A stretch of 48,793 nucleotides of DNA from Ardenticatenaceae bacterium (GTDB taxonomy: Bacteria; Chloroflexota; Anaerolineae; Promineifilales; Promineifilaceae). The position numbers were made by a program, and so were the translations under genes. The notes under the pieces were generated by a model that saw only the letters and a list, made by a program, of their open reading frames with translations, ran no database searches and was not told where the DNA came from. This document shows, piece by piece, positions 25,172 to 33,255 of this stretch. The stretch lies in NCBI GenBank assembly GCA_020634455.1, contig JACKBQ010000004.1:1-48793 (forward strand). Direction: 5' to 3'. Every line of letters begins with the position of its first letter. The stretch's first letter is position 1.

Positions 25172-26149
25172 ATGAATTTTAATGAAATGATTGATCGTTA
25201 TGTAAATGAAGTTGGGGAATATCTGCCCCGCAAAATGCGGGCGGACATTGAAATGGAGCTACGCTCCTTGCTGCTGGATGCCCTGGAAGAACGGGCTGAT
25301 GAGGAACCGTCGGCGAAGGAAACGGCCGCTTTCTTACAAGAATTTGGCTCCCCAGAAACAATTGCGGCCCAATACCGCCCAGCCGAAGCGCTGATTGGCC
25401 CGACACTGTTCCCCACCTACAAGGTTGTGGTGACAATCACGGTGAGCATCATTGGCGTGCTGCATTTGCTTTTGCTAGGCGTGACGCTGTGGTCAGGAAA
25501 TGGTGCGGCTTGGCTAGATATGGTGCTGAATTCAGTCTTTTCGTTCGGCCGTTCTGCCATTTTGAACGCGGGGATTGTCACTATAATTTTTGCCCTTCTT
25601 GAGCGAATTCCGGTAGAGCCTTTAGCTTTACCAGAGAAAAACAGAGAGGTTTGGGACCCGTTTACACTGCCGCCTGTCAAAGACCCAAATCGAATCAAAC
25701 GAGCGGAATTAATTGTCGGAATTTTCTTTGGCTTGTTGTTTCTTGTTTGGTTGAACGTGTTTTCTGGCTGGTTGAGCGGCGCAAATTTTGGCGAAGAAGG
25801 CACGGGCGTTTGGGTACTGGTCACCCCTGAATTTATGAGATTGGTTCCTTTGTTTAGTGCTTCGCTGCTGTTGGACGTGGGGTTGAAAACGGCCGTACTC
25901 ATCCAAGGCCGCTGGAACCGCATCACCCGCACAGTGGAATTAGGGACAACGCTCTTTGGTCTATTCGTCGCTTACCGCATTTTTAGCCTGGAACAGATTT
26001 CCACCGTGCCCTTCTTCACCACAATGGTCAAGATTGGTTTGGCCGTGGCACTGGTTATCGGCTCGATTGAGATGATAGGGAAATTGATACGATTATTATT
26101 CGGACGGCCGTTTACCCCCCGTACCTTCATTAAGTCCAAACTAGCTTAA
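25172..26149 (+). CDS. HAAS-domain membrane protein
   Basis: A 325-aa protein. The N-terminus (MNFNEMIDRYVNEVGEYLP, EMELRSLLLDALEERA and FLQEFGSPETIAAQY, residues 1-75) is a HAAS signalling domain (DUF1700/DUF1129-like), a helical module usually paired with a PadR regulator. Six to seven transmembrane helices follow (about 90-320), separated by a polar loop rich in Pro around residues 150-175. GAGGG precedes ATG at 25172. The HAAS domain is thought to pass membrane or ligand status to PadR. The gene ends at a bidirectional terminator. Confidence 0.85.
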   Translation: MNFNEMIDRYVNEVGEYLPRKMRADIEMELRSLLLDALEERADEEPSAKETAAFLQEFGSPETIAAQYRPAEALIGPTLFPTYKVVVTITVSIIGVLHLLLLGVTLWSGNGAAWLDMVLNSVFSFGRSAILNAGIVTIIFALLERIPVEPLALPEKNREVWDPFTLPPVKDPNRIKRAELIVGIFFGLLFLVWLNVFSGWLSGANFGEEGTGVWVLVTPEFMRLVPLFSASLLLDVGLKTAVLIQGRWNRITRTVELGTTLFGLFVAYRIFSLEQISTVPFFTTMVKIGLAVALVIGSIEMIGKLIRLLFGRPFTPRTFIKSKLA

Positions 26150-26168
26150 TTGCAACCGCACAAGTCAC

Positions 26169-26210
26169 AAAAAAAGCCCGGCAGTTCATTTAAGTGAACC
26201 GTCGGGCTTT
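26169..26210. terminator. bidirectional intrinsic terminator
   Basis: AAAGCCCG...CGGGCTTT with an inner GTTCA/TGAAC stem lies between convergent genes. Seven As on the left (26169-26175) give a T7 tract for the minus-strand acyltransferase gene; the plus side has only TTT. Confidence 0.8.
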
Positions 26211-26215
26211 CGCTA

Positions 26216-26836
26216 TCAGTGATGTTGGAATGAATGGTACGGATAATGTGATGGTGAAGACGGCCGTTTCGCCTCCCATTGCTTTTCTTCTTGCCGCTCA
26301 TTGACAGGCAAACGCCGCAGTAACTTGGCCGGAACCCCGCCAACCACCGTAAACGCAGATACATCCTTCGTGACGACCGCCCCGGCAGCCACCACCGCCC
26401 CTTCACCAATGGTAACCCCTGGCAGCACAATTGCTCCCGAACCAATCCAAACATGATCCTCAACATGGATCGGCGCTGATTCACTCGGCCGTTTGCCGCC
26501 AACCACAGGCATTAGCTGATGATCGATTGTCTCCAATGAAACACGGTTACCGATTTGGCAATAATCACCAATCTGAATACCACCCCCACAGGCAAACCGG
26601 CAATCTGAGTTAATAAACACCTCATCACCAATCTCCAACTCACCCGGTGTTACCTGAACTCGGGGCATAATTGAAACATGCCTGCCAATAGTTGCTCCTG
26701 CCAAACGCAGCAACCCTGGACGGAAAAAGTAATTAAAAATATCCAGATTTGGGCCAAAACTGGCAAAATAAGAGAGGAGGTTATGTAACTGCCAACCAAA
26801 AATAAGCGTGCGAAGAAATTTGCGAAATGAGGGCAT
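26216..26836 (-). CDS. hexapeptide-repeat O-acyltransferase
   Basis: A 206-aa left-handed beta-helix acetyltransferase of the maltose/galactoside O-acetyltransferase type. Hexapeptide rungs run from about residue 47 to 170 (for example IGDEVFINSDC, IGNRVS, VWIGSGAIVLPGVTIGEGAVVAAGAVVTKDV and GVPAKLLRRL). The catalytic His is probably in ETIDHQL. An N-terminal helical part (1-45) resembles that of sugar O-acyltransferases. It likely uses acetyl-CoA to modify a sugar or glycolipid precursor. The last about 25 residues, rich in Ser/His/Pro, are outside the fold. It stands alone and ends at the bidirectional terminator. Confidence 0.88.
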   Translation of the reverse strand: MPSFRKFLRTLIFGWQLHNLLSYFASFGPNLDIFNYFFRPGLLRLAGATIGRHVSIMPRVQVTPGELEIGDEVFINSDCRFACGGGIQIGDYCQIGNRVSLETIDHQLMPVVGGKRPSESAPIHVEDHVWIGSGAIVLPGVTIGEGAVVAAGAVVTKDVSAFTVVGGVPAKLLRRLPVNERQEEKQWEAKRPSSPSHYPYHSFQHH

Positions 26837-27137
26837 CAGAAGCGTCTTCCTAAATCAACTAAAAATACAATTTGCTTGTGGCTCAACCCAGGTAATGCGG
26901 ATGATTGACCAAATATAAACCCATTACCAGAGGATCATTCAAGGGGCAAAAAAATCTAAAGGCTCTTTTAAAATAAAACCTACCAAACGATCCTTACAGA
27001 ACAGGTGACTATCTCCAGATAGTTTGCAACTTAGAACCGGAACCAATCGGCTTTGTCACAAACCGCTTGTAATTTTTGGCAAGCCATCGTTACACCACAC
27101 AGTAGATTTTGAGTAACCTACAAAAAAGCAATCTGCG
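26837..27137. other. 301-base intergenic region
   Basis: No gene. ACTATCT-cc-AGATAGT at 27008-27023 is a perfect small inverted repeat that could be an operator or hairpin. The right end, 27130-27155, is the GCAGATT triple repeat at the 3' end of the sensor gene. The left part is the upstream region of the acyltransferase gene; no confident promoter was found. Confidence 0.5.
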
Positions 27138-27155
27138 TCAATCTGCAAAATCTGC
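27130..27155. repeat. triple AATCTGC repeat reaching into a coding 3' end
   Basis: AATCTGC occurs at 27130, 27140 and 27149. On the minus strand this reads GCAGATT three times and encodes the last residues (AADFAD) and the TGA stop of the 7TM-PAS gene. Confidence 0.6.
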
Positions 27156-28415
27156 GGCTTTTTCAGGGGTTTTATCTGCCTCAGGGCCATAGATGGTGGG
27201 GTACAGTTCTGGTAAACAGTCGGGGCAAATGCTATGGCTAAATTCCGCTTCTGTATGATCACGCACATAAACAGCTACATCCTGCCAGTAACCATCATCA
27301 TCTCTGATTTTTTTGCAGTTAGCGCAAATAGGCAGCAAGCCATGCAATGTTTTCACTTGTGCCAGGGTAGTTTGCAGCGTTTCAATTAAAGCTTCCCGCT
27401 CTGCTTGCATCTCTTTGCGTTTCGTAATGTTACTCATCATGAGTAATTGGCCTTGGGGTTCCTGTTGTTTTCCCGTCAATGGAATTACGCGGACTTGCAA
27501 ACAGGTAGGCGACGGTTTTGCTACAAAAAGTTCTTGGTCTTCGCTGTGTTTACCGCCCAAGTTTGCCCAACCGGACCAAACCTCGGCCACTTGCTGCCCG
27601 ATTAGGTTCTGTTCTTGCAGGTCAGCCATTTGGAGAAAGGCCGGGTTAAAGTCAACAATACGATTTTGAGTGTCCAGCACCAGAATACCGTCGTGTATCT
27701 GCTCGACTACTTTGTCCCGGGCAATGGGTCGAACATCTAAAAAGCGACGGTGCTGGAGGGTAACGGCCGTTAACATGCCCGTCAGGGTAAAAGCCAGGGG
27801 GGTTAAATCTAGCCCTGGCAGTGGATTCAAGCCCAGAAAGCTAAAAATATTGGCAAACCATGGGATCAACCCCGCAAGCAAAAGAAGGCCAAGCTGCCGA
27901 CGGTAAAATGTTTGGTTTGCTCGGTATTCTTTTACTAACAGCAGTATCGAAAGCAAATTGAGGCTGTAGGCATAAATGAAGAAGGTCCAAAACCAGGGGC
28001 CGCCTGAAAAAATGACGCTGTCAGTTTCGCTGCGTAACCCAGCAAAGAAGAGCCCATGCCACGGATCGGTCCACAGCAAAATGAGCGTAATGAGACCCAT
28101 GCCTGCCAGCATCGTCAGTAGGTGGCGGTGGAGCCATTGCTGCCGATTGGTAAATTGCAGCACAAATACAAAAAACAGGGGGGTGATTGTTACAACGCCT
28201 AAATAGGTGGCGTTAAGCCAAAAGAAGCCAGAAGGTGGCAGTTGCGCCCAAAACAGGGCATAGGTGCCGCTCCACCAGGCCATGCTAAACATGAAGAGGG
28301 TCAGCGCAATGCCCCCTGGTGCCTGGCGGCGCTGCCACACAAGATGCGCCACGCCAAGTGAAATGAGCGAAGCGACGGATAAAATCGTACTATATAGAAT
28401 TTCTTGAGCGTTCAT
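27138..28415 (-). CDS. 7TM-PAS sensory protein with a C-terminal Cys cluster, no kinase domain
   Basis: A 425-aa protein. Residues 1-225 are seven or so membrane segments matching the N-terminal 7TM domain of histidine-kinase-like sensors (histidine kinase N-terminal 7TM type). About 235-345 is a PAS domain (DGILVLDTQNRIVDFNPAF). A short coiled coil follows, and then LPICANCKKIRDDDGYW, HTEAEFSHSICPDC at about 370-410, a CxxC...CxxC motif common at the C-terminus of PAS/receiver proteins and probably metal-binding. No HisKA or HATPase is present, so the output is unknown. It starts 5 bases after the upstream gene's stop. Confidence 0.83.
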   Translation of the reverse strand: MNAQEILYSTILSVASLISLGVAHLVWQRRQAPGGIALTLFMFSMAWWSGTYALFWAQLPPSGFFWLNATYLGVVTITPLFFVFVLQFTNRQQWLHRHLLTMLAGMGLITLILLWTDPWHGLFFAGLRSETDSVIFSGGPWFWTFFIYAYSLNLLSILLLVKEYRANQTFYRRQLGLLLLAGLIPWFANIFSFLGLNPLPGLDLTPLAFTLTGMLTAVTLQHRRFLDVRPIARDKVVEQIHDGILVLDTQNRIVDFNPAFLQMADLQEQNLIGQQVAEVWSGWANLGGKHSEDQELFVAKPSPTCLQVRVIPLTGKQQEPQGQLLMMSNITKRKEMQAEREALIETLQTTLAQVKTLHGLLPICANCKKIRDDDGYWQDVAVYVRDHTEAEFSHSICPDCLPELYPTIYGPEADKTPEKAADFAD

Positions 28416-28420
28416 CTAGT

Positions 28421-29323
28421 TTACAACCGTTCATCAATTAGATTATGCAGCCTGGGCATGAATAACCCGGCCAGGGCAAGCAGCAGAACGGCCGTAATCA
28501 CCCCTGCATACCCCAGTACAGCATACCATATTTGTTCACGGGTTGGGCTTAAGGGGGTACTAACGCGCCAGATGGCAACGGCCGTTTCCACCATCCCCCA
28601 CGCACCCACACCGGACAAAAACAAGCAAAGGTTCACACCGACAACCGTCCAAACATGCGTGTAAGACCGCTCCTGGCCCGATTTGCCCCGCTCCCAACGC
28701 GCCAGGGCTACCATACTTACCAGCAGGAGCGCCATTAAAATAAGCAACAAAACCAGCAGCAGCTCAAATTGCTGCGGCCAAAGGGCCTTAACAAACGGCC
28801 GTGCCAGCCCAAACCCTACCAGCGGCAGCAGCAATACGCCCAGAGCGAGGAGCACAATCGTACTCCATTTTTGCCAGGGCGCGAACCGTTCGGGAATCGG
28901 CCGTACTCCTTCGGTGCGGGCAGCGATTCGGTGCATAGCCTGGCAAATCGCCTCAAAACGAGCGTCCTGCACCCCAGCCCATTTGGCGACTATGTGCTTT
29001 TCACGTTTGTGGTTTTGCAACTTCAGGCTGGGGCGGGCTTCGTCGGGAATGCCCAGGCGCTCTTCTGGCTGGATGGTGAGGAAATCGTGGTCCACACAAA
29101 GTTGAATGAGCTGCTCTTTTTCGTTTTCCAGCCATTTGAGTGGAACACGGTACCTGGTTTCTTTACCGCCGGGGGCAATCTGGCTCACAAACGCTTCCCC
29201 AACCGACCATCCGGGCACAAACACCCGCACACCGCCGTGCAATGGCTGCACATCTACCAACTCCAGGCTGGCGCTTTTCCAGGTGTACGGGTGGTGGAGG
29301 AATTCGGTCGTTTTATTGTCCAT
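28421..29323 (-). CDS. unknown membrane protein with an N-terminal soluble domain
   Basis: A 300-aa protein. Residues 1-145 form a soluble alpha/beta region (VRVFVPGWSVGEAFVSQ, then LVQLCVDHDFLTIQ-like segment and a helix). Four transmembrane helices follow, at about 157-177, 188-215, 235-257 and 268-293. I do not recognise the family. ATG at 29323 (MDNKTTEF) is chosen over the upstream open frame because the soluble domain begins there. It lies between a glycosidase lipoprotein gene (60 bases upstream) and the 7TM-PAS gene (5 bases downstream) on the same strand, so the three are likely one operon. Confidence 0.65.
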   Translation of the reverse strand: MDNKTTEFLHHPYTWKSASLELVDVQPLHGGVRVFVPGWSVGEAFVSQIAPGGKETRYRVPLKWLENEKEQLIQLCVDHDFLTIQPEERLGIPDEARPSLKLQNHKREKHIVAKWAGVQDARFEAICQAMHRIAARTEGVRPIPERFAPWQKWSTIVLLALGVLLLPLVGFGLARPFVKALWPQQFELLLVLLLILMALLLVSMVALARWERGKSGQERSYTHVWTVVGVNLCLFLSGVGAWGMVETAVAIWRVSTPLSPTREQIWYAVLGYAGVITAVLLLALAGLFMPRLHNLIDERL

Positions 29324-29383
29324 ACCCGCCAATTCTAGCAAATTTAAGCAAACCATATAAGGCCTCAAAGTGCAAAAAAAGGG

Positions 29384-30547
29384 CTACCTGGTGGCCTGCT
29401 GCCAGACGTAGAAGGCGGGACGGGGCGAGAGGTCTGGGTTGATGAGGCTGTAGCCGCTCATTTCGTCGGTGGGGGAACGGCCGTAAACCAGATTCCACAC
29501 CGTAAACAGCTCCACCCAGGGCCATTCCGCTGCTGCCCGCGCTCGCGCCGCCAGCAAATACTCCGCCTGCTGCCCTTCAGAAACGGCGGGCTGGTTGCCA
29601 TCGGTGACCGTGTAACCCAACTCCGTAATCCAAACTGGTTTTTCTACGCTCGCCGCCTCCGTGATTTCGTACATTTGGGCAATGCGCCCCAGGTTGAGAT
29701 TGTTGTGCATGTCGTCTGGCGACTCTGGCGAGAGGCCAAAGCCGTAGGCGTGTACGGCCAGCACATCCAGACAGTCGGCCATGCCCACCGCCCACAGCTG
29801 CTCTAAAAACGTGCGGTCATCAACGGCACGGGGCGACATCTCGTTGGTGGGGGCTAGCCCGCCGCCCACCACCAGCGCCTGCGGGTCAGCAGCGCGAATC
29901 TGGCGGAAGGCGACGCCCAGCACGCCCACGTAATCGGCCGGGTCGGCCACCCAACCATCGAACCTGGCCCAATGGTCTTCCAGATTACCGCCGGAACGGC
30001 TCCACTCGGCGGCCAAATTCGGCTCATTCCAGATGATGTAGCCCAGGATTTGGCCCTGGTAACGTTGGGCAACGGCCGTTACCCAACCCCCATACGCCGC
30101 CAGATCAAACGGCAGGCCAGCCGGATCGTTTTGTGTGGCCCAGGCGGGTGGCATGTCCAGGCGCAGCACCAGGTTTAGGCCGCGCTGGCGCACCGTCTGC
30201 ACCAGCGCGTCGGCGGCGTCCCAGGCAAACTGGTCGGGCGTTGGCTGCATATCGCGCCAGGGCAGCACCTGCACAATTGTGTCGAAGCCCGCCTCGGCAG
30301 CGAGGTTAACGATGGTGTCATCCACAAACAGGGTATGGACGGCGTAGCGCGGCGGCGGTGTTTCAGACGAAATGATGTTGGCGGGGGAAACGGCCGTTTC
30401 CGGCACATCCAAATCCGCAAAAAAATTACAGGCATTGGCAACGGGTGAAGGTGTGGGGGGAACGGCCGTTGGCGATTGTGCAACAGGTGGGTCCACCTGG
30501 CAGGCAACCAGCCCCAACAGCAAAAAAAGCCACAGCAAACGTTTCAT
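29384..30547 (-). CDS. lipoprotein glycoside hydrolase of clan GH-A (cellulase/xylosidase-like)
   Basis: A 387-aa lipoprotein. The signal (residues 4-15) ends in the lipobox LVAC (Cys16), followed by a Pro/Thr/Ser-rich linker (about 17-40). The rest is a (beta/alpha)8 barrel: IVQVLPWRDMQPTPDQFAWD is an early strand, IIWNEPNL holds the acid/base Glu, and VWITELGYT holds the nucleophile Glu. This is the GH-A clan signature (GH5/GH39-like). The substrate is unknown. ATG at 30547 is preferred to 30553 because AGG lies 8 bases upstream of it. It heads a three-gene minus-strand operon with a membrane protein and a sensor. Confidence 0.83.
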   Translation of the reverse strand: MKRLLWLFLLLGLVACQVDPPVAQSPTAVPPTPSPVANACNFFADLDVPETAVSPANIISSETPPPRYAVHTLFVDDTIVNLAAEAGFDTIVQVLPWRDMQPTPDQFAWDAADALVQTVRQRGLNLVLRLDMPPAWATQNDPAGLPFDLAAYGGWVTAVAQRYQGQILGYIIWNEPNLAAEWSRSGGNLEDHWARFDGWVADPADYVGVLGVAFRQIRAADPQALVVGGGLAPTNEMSPRAVDDRTFLEQLWAVGMADCLDVLAVHAYGFGLSPESPDDMHNNLNLGRIAQMYEITEAASVEKPVWITELGYTVTDGNQPAVSEGQQAEYLLAARARAAAEWPWVELFTVWNLVYGRSPTDEMSGYSLINPDLSPRPAFYVWQQATR

Positions 30548-30792
30548 GCCCATAGCCTACCAAATTTTGCAGCCGTCGGCGGCACGACCAGCAAACGTTT
30601 CCCCTATTTTCCAGAATCACCCGAATTTAATTGGCGGCAATGGGTCTACAGGCGGAGCCGCTTTGGTCCTCTGGACCGATGTGGCAATCTAGCACGTCCC
30701 CTACACTAAAAACAATTAGGTCTTGCATCTTTCAGGATGTATTTTTGCAAACTACAAAACTCAGCCATGTCGTTCAAAAAAGGAGTATGAAT

Positions 30793-31224
30793 GTGAACTC
30801 AGAAAAAACACCACAAAATGCGTTGGAAGACATCACACTCAATGTAAAACTGAAGCTCGCTTCTCTTTGGGCAAGCTTTATGTTTCTCTACATCTATGTA
30901 GATTATTTCCACTTATATATGCCGGGCTCCATAGAAGATATTCTGGCAGGAAAAGTATTTACATTTGACATTTCATATGTTTTTCTACTAATAGCAATGA
31001 TTGGTGTAACAATTCCAGTTGTTATGATCTTCCTTTCTGTTGCCCTGCCGGCTAAAGGAAATCGTTGGACAAACATAATCGTGGCTACGATATATATTCC
31101 CTATATGTTGTTCAATTTGGCAGGAGAGGCTTGGGTGCATATGTATTTTGCCGCAGCTGTAGAAGTGATTCTTCTTTGCCTCATTATCCGTTATGCATGG
31201 AAGTGGCCTCAACAGAAAGCATGA
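30793..31224 (+). CDS. DUF6326-like small membrane protein
   Basis: A 143-aa protein (145 if ATG at 30787 is used). Four hydrophobic segments; the motif ALWASFMFLYIYVDYFHLYMPG-type opening (here LWASFMFLYIYVDYFHLY) resembles DUF6326 membrane proteins. AGGAG at 30781-30785 is only 1 base from the ATG but 7 from the GTG at 30793, so the GTG is preferred. The gene is visibly more A/T-rich than its neighbours and has no ACGGCCGT copy for about 0.9 kb around it, suggesting recent transfer. It lies 132 bases ahead of the ABC transporter genes. Confidence 0.7.
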   Translation: MNSEKTPQNALEDITLNVKLKLASLWASFMFLYIYVDYFHLYMPGSIEDILAGKVFTFDISYVFLLIAMIGVTIPVVMIFLSVALPAKGNRWTNIIVATIYIPYMLFNLAGEAWVHMYFAAAVEVILLCLIIRYAWKWPQQKA

Positions 31225-31282
31225 ACCGATCTCATGTCTTTCGAACTCCTCAGAGGAAAAGCAGTCATAGCTTTGGAACATA

Positions 31283-31322
31283 GGATGCGTTTACAAATAA
31301 CTTTTGATAACGAAACGCATCC
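31283..31322 (+). promoter_or_regulatory. inverted repeat ahead of the ABC transporter genes
   Basis: GGATGCGTTT (31283-31292) and AAACGCATCC (31313-31322) are perfect 10-base arms with a 20-base loop, ending 34 bases before the start of the ATPase gene. It may be an operator or a leader hairpin; no repeat family copy was seen elsewhere in the window. Confidence 0.55.
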
Positions 31323-31356
31323 GCACCGCTGCGTTAATTATTTTAGGAGTGGCATC

Positions 31357-32253
31357 ATGAGCAAAATCGTTTTACAGACTGATAATTTAAGCAAAAAATT
31401 TGGCGAGGTTACGGCCGTTCAGTCTATAAACCTGCGCGTGCGGCAAGGTGAAGTATTTGGCTTCCTCGGCCCCAACGGCGCAGGTAAAACCACCACCATC
31501 GGCATGGTGCTTGGGCTGATTCATCCCACAGAAGGCAGCATCACCCTCTTCGACCAGCCGGTAACGCCCAGCCACAACCGCGCCCTGCAAAACGTCGGCT
31601 CGCTCATTGGCGCTCCAGCACTGCTGCCTTACCTGTCGGCGCAAGAAAATTTACAGCTATTGGCTAAATTGCATGATGGCGTGGAAAACGGCCGTATCAC
31701 CGAAATACTCGATTTGATCGGCCTCAGCCAAGCCGCTGACCGCCCGGTAAAAGGATTTTCCACCGGGATGAAGCAGCGGCTTGGCCTGGGCGCAGCTTTG
31801 CTGCACCGCCCTTCTCTCATCATTTTAGATGAGCCAACCAACGGGCTGGACCCGGCCGGAATGCGCGAAGTGCGTACCCTCATTCGCCAATTGGCCGATG
31901 AAGGGACCACCATCTTTCTCAGCAGTCACCTGCTGCACGAGGTAGAACAGGTTTGCGACCGCATCGCCGTCATTCGCCAGGGGCAAATTGTGGCCCAGGG
32001 CGCAGTGGAAGAGCTGCTCAGCCAAAGCGGGCAATCGGTAAAGCTGAAGGTGAAAAATCCGGCCAAGGCGGGCGAGCTGCTGGCCCAGTTGCCAAACGCT
32101 ACCAAGATTGTGACCAATGGCGCGTACGTGCAGGTGAGTGGGGTGGAGAGTGAAACGGCCGTTGCCCATCTGGCCCAAAACGGCATCATCCCCAGCGAAG
32201 TGCAGAGTCAAAAGTCAGACCTCGAAAGCTTGTTCCTGGAATTGACAAAATAA
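31357..32253 (+). CDS. ABC transporter ATP-binding protein
   Basis: A 298-aa ATPase. Walker A GPNGAGKTT near residues 43-51, a CcmA/DRA-type signature FSTGMKQRLGL, Walker B LIILDEPTNGLDP and the H-loop LSSHLL. The C-terminal about 75 residues (from QSGQSVKLKVKNPAKAG) form the accessory domain typical of bacitracin/antibiotic-export or Nat-like ABC2 ATPases. ATG at 31357 follows TAGGAG. The partner permease gene starts 67 bases downstream. An export role is likely; the cargo is unknown. Confidence 0.93.
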   Translation: MSKIVLQTDNLSKKFGEVTAVQSINLRVRQGEVFGFLGPNGAGKTTTIGMVLGLIHPTEGSITLFDQPVTPSHNRALQNVGSLIGAPALLPYLSAQENLQLLAKLHDGVENGRITEILDLIGLSQAADRPVKGFSTGMKQRLGLGAALLHRPSLIILDEPTNGLDPAGMREVRTLIRQLADEGTTIFLSSHLLHEVEQVCDRIAVIRQGQIVAQGAVEELLSQSGQSVKLKVKNPAKAGELLAQLPNATKIVTNGAYVQVSGVESETAVAHLAQNGIIPSEVQSQKSDLESLFLELTK

Positions 32254-32262
32254 TCATATCCA

Positions 32263-32309
32263 GAGATTAGAGCTTAACAATCTCCAGTCCAATCTCTAGT
32301 CTCTCACAA
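32263..32309. repeat. imperfect inverted repeat between ABC genes, family C
   Basis: GAGATTAGAG and CTCTAGTCTC are near-complementary arms (one mismatch), with AATCTCCAGT-type words between. It starts about 10 bases after the ATPase stop and shares words with 22001, 34727 and 41362. Confidence 0.5.
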
Positions 32310-32320
32310 AGGAGACCATC

Positions 32321-33181
32321 ATGTTTTGGCAAATGGTAGCTGTTGAACAGAAAAAATTAACCCGCCGCAAGATTTTGTGGATTGAACTGGCGATGATGGC
32401 GGCTGCGGCCGTTTTTATCCCGCTTGTTATTTATCTGGCCAGCCAGTCTGATGGCAGCGGCAATTTGGTCATCACCACCGATGGCCCGGTGGAAGAGATG
32501 ATTGCCTGGCCAATGGCGCTGCGCCTGGGCATCGATCTCGCTTCAGGTGGTGGTTTGGGTGGCTTGCTGATTGTTATTTTAATTGGCACCCTGACGGCGC
32601 AGGAGTATGGTTGGCGCACGATGCAGCTTTGGCTCAGTAACGGCATTTCACGCCCGGTGCTGCTGCTGGCCAAGTTTACGGCCGTTTTGCTACCGTCTTT
32701 GCTCCTGGTGTTGGCTCCCTTTGTGGCTGGGGCGTTAACAACGGCCGTTTTCACCCAAAATCTTCAGGGCAGCTTGCCTTTTGCCCAGGTAGATTGGTGG
32801 CAGGCGGCTTTGAGCATTGGTCGTACGGCCTTCACCTTGCTGCCCTACGCAGCCCTCACCTTCTTTTTGGCCGTTATCAGCCGCTCCACCGTGGTGGCCA
32901 TTGGGGGCGGATTAGCCTACGCCATGCTGATTGAAGGGGTGCTGGTTCAGCTTTTGACCTTTGTGGGTGGCACCTGGGCTAAAATTGGGCAATATTTGCC
33001 CGCCGGGCTGAGCAATAGCCTGGCAGCTCTCAACCGCGTCAGCGCCAGCAGCGGCACTGGTTTGGTGACCCAGGCAGAAGGCGTGAGTATGGCAACGGCC
33101 GTGCCTGGCATTGCGCTTTACACCCTCCTATTTGTGGGTCTGGCCATCTTCGCCTTCCGGCGTCAGGATTTAGGTGGATAA
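32321..33181 (+). CDS. ABC-2 type transporter permease
   Basis: A 286-aa membrane protein with six hydrophobic segments and a large extracytoplasmic loop after the first helix. It has the ABC-2 layout, with an early amphipathic stretch VAVEQKKLTRRKILW and the helix pair around ILIGTLTAQEYGWRT, where the EYGW..T/LS motif of ABC-2 permeases lies. GGAG precedes the ATG at 32321. It is the partner of the ATPase encoded upstream. The stop is followed 9 bases later by hairpin D. Confidence 0.87.
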   Translation: MFWQMVAVEQKKLTRRKILWIELAMMAAAAVFIPLVIYLASQSDGSGNLVITTDGPVEEMIAWPMALRLGIDLASGGGLGGLLIVILIGTLTAQEYGWRTMQLWLSNGISRPVLLLAKFTAVLLPSLLLVLAPFVAGALTTAVFTQNLQGSLPFAQVDWWQAALSIGRTAFTLLPYAALTFFLAVISRSTVVAIGGGLAYAMLIEGVLVQLLTFVGGTWAKIGQYLPAGLSNSLAALNRVSASSGTGLVTQAEGVSMATAVPGIALYTLLFVGLAIFAFRRQDLGG

Positions 33182-33190
33182 CATTGTCGT

Positions 33191-33215
33191 AGAGACGTTG
33201 CAGTGCAACGTCTCT
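33191..33215. repeat. perfect hairpin after the ABC operon, family D
   Basis: AGAGACGTTGCA-g-TGCAACGTCTCT is a 12-base perfect stem with a 1-base loop, followed by another TGCAACGTCTC and a T-rich run (33235-33240). It resembles a GTAGAGACGTTGCA-type repeat found in many bacterial genomes. It probably ends the ABC transcript. Confidence 0.75.
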
Positions 33216-33255
33216 GCAATGCAACGTCTCACTATTTTTTGTATACTCCAACATT

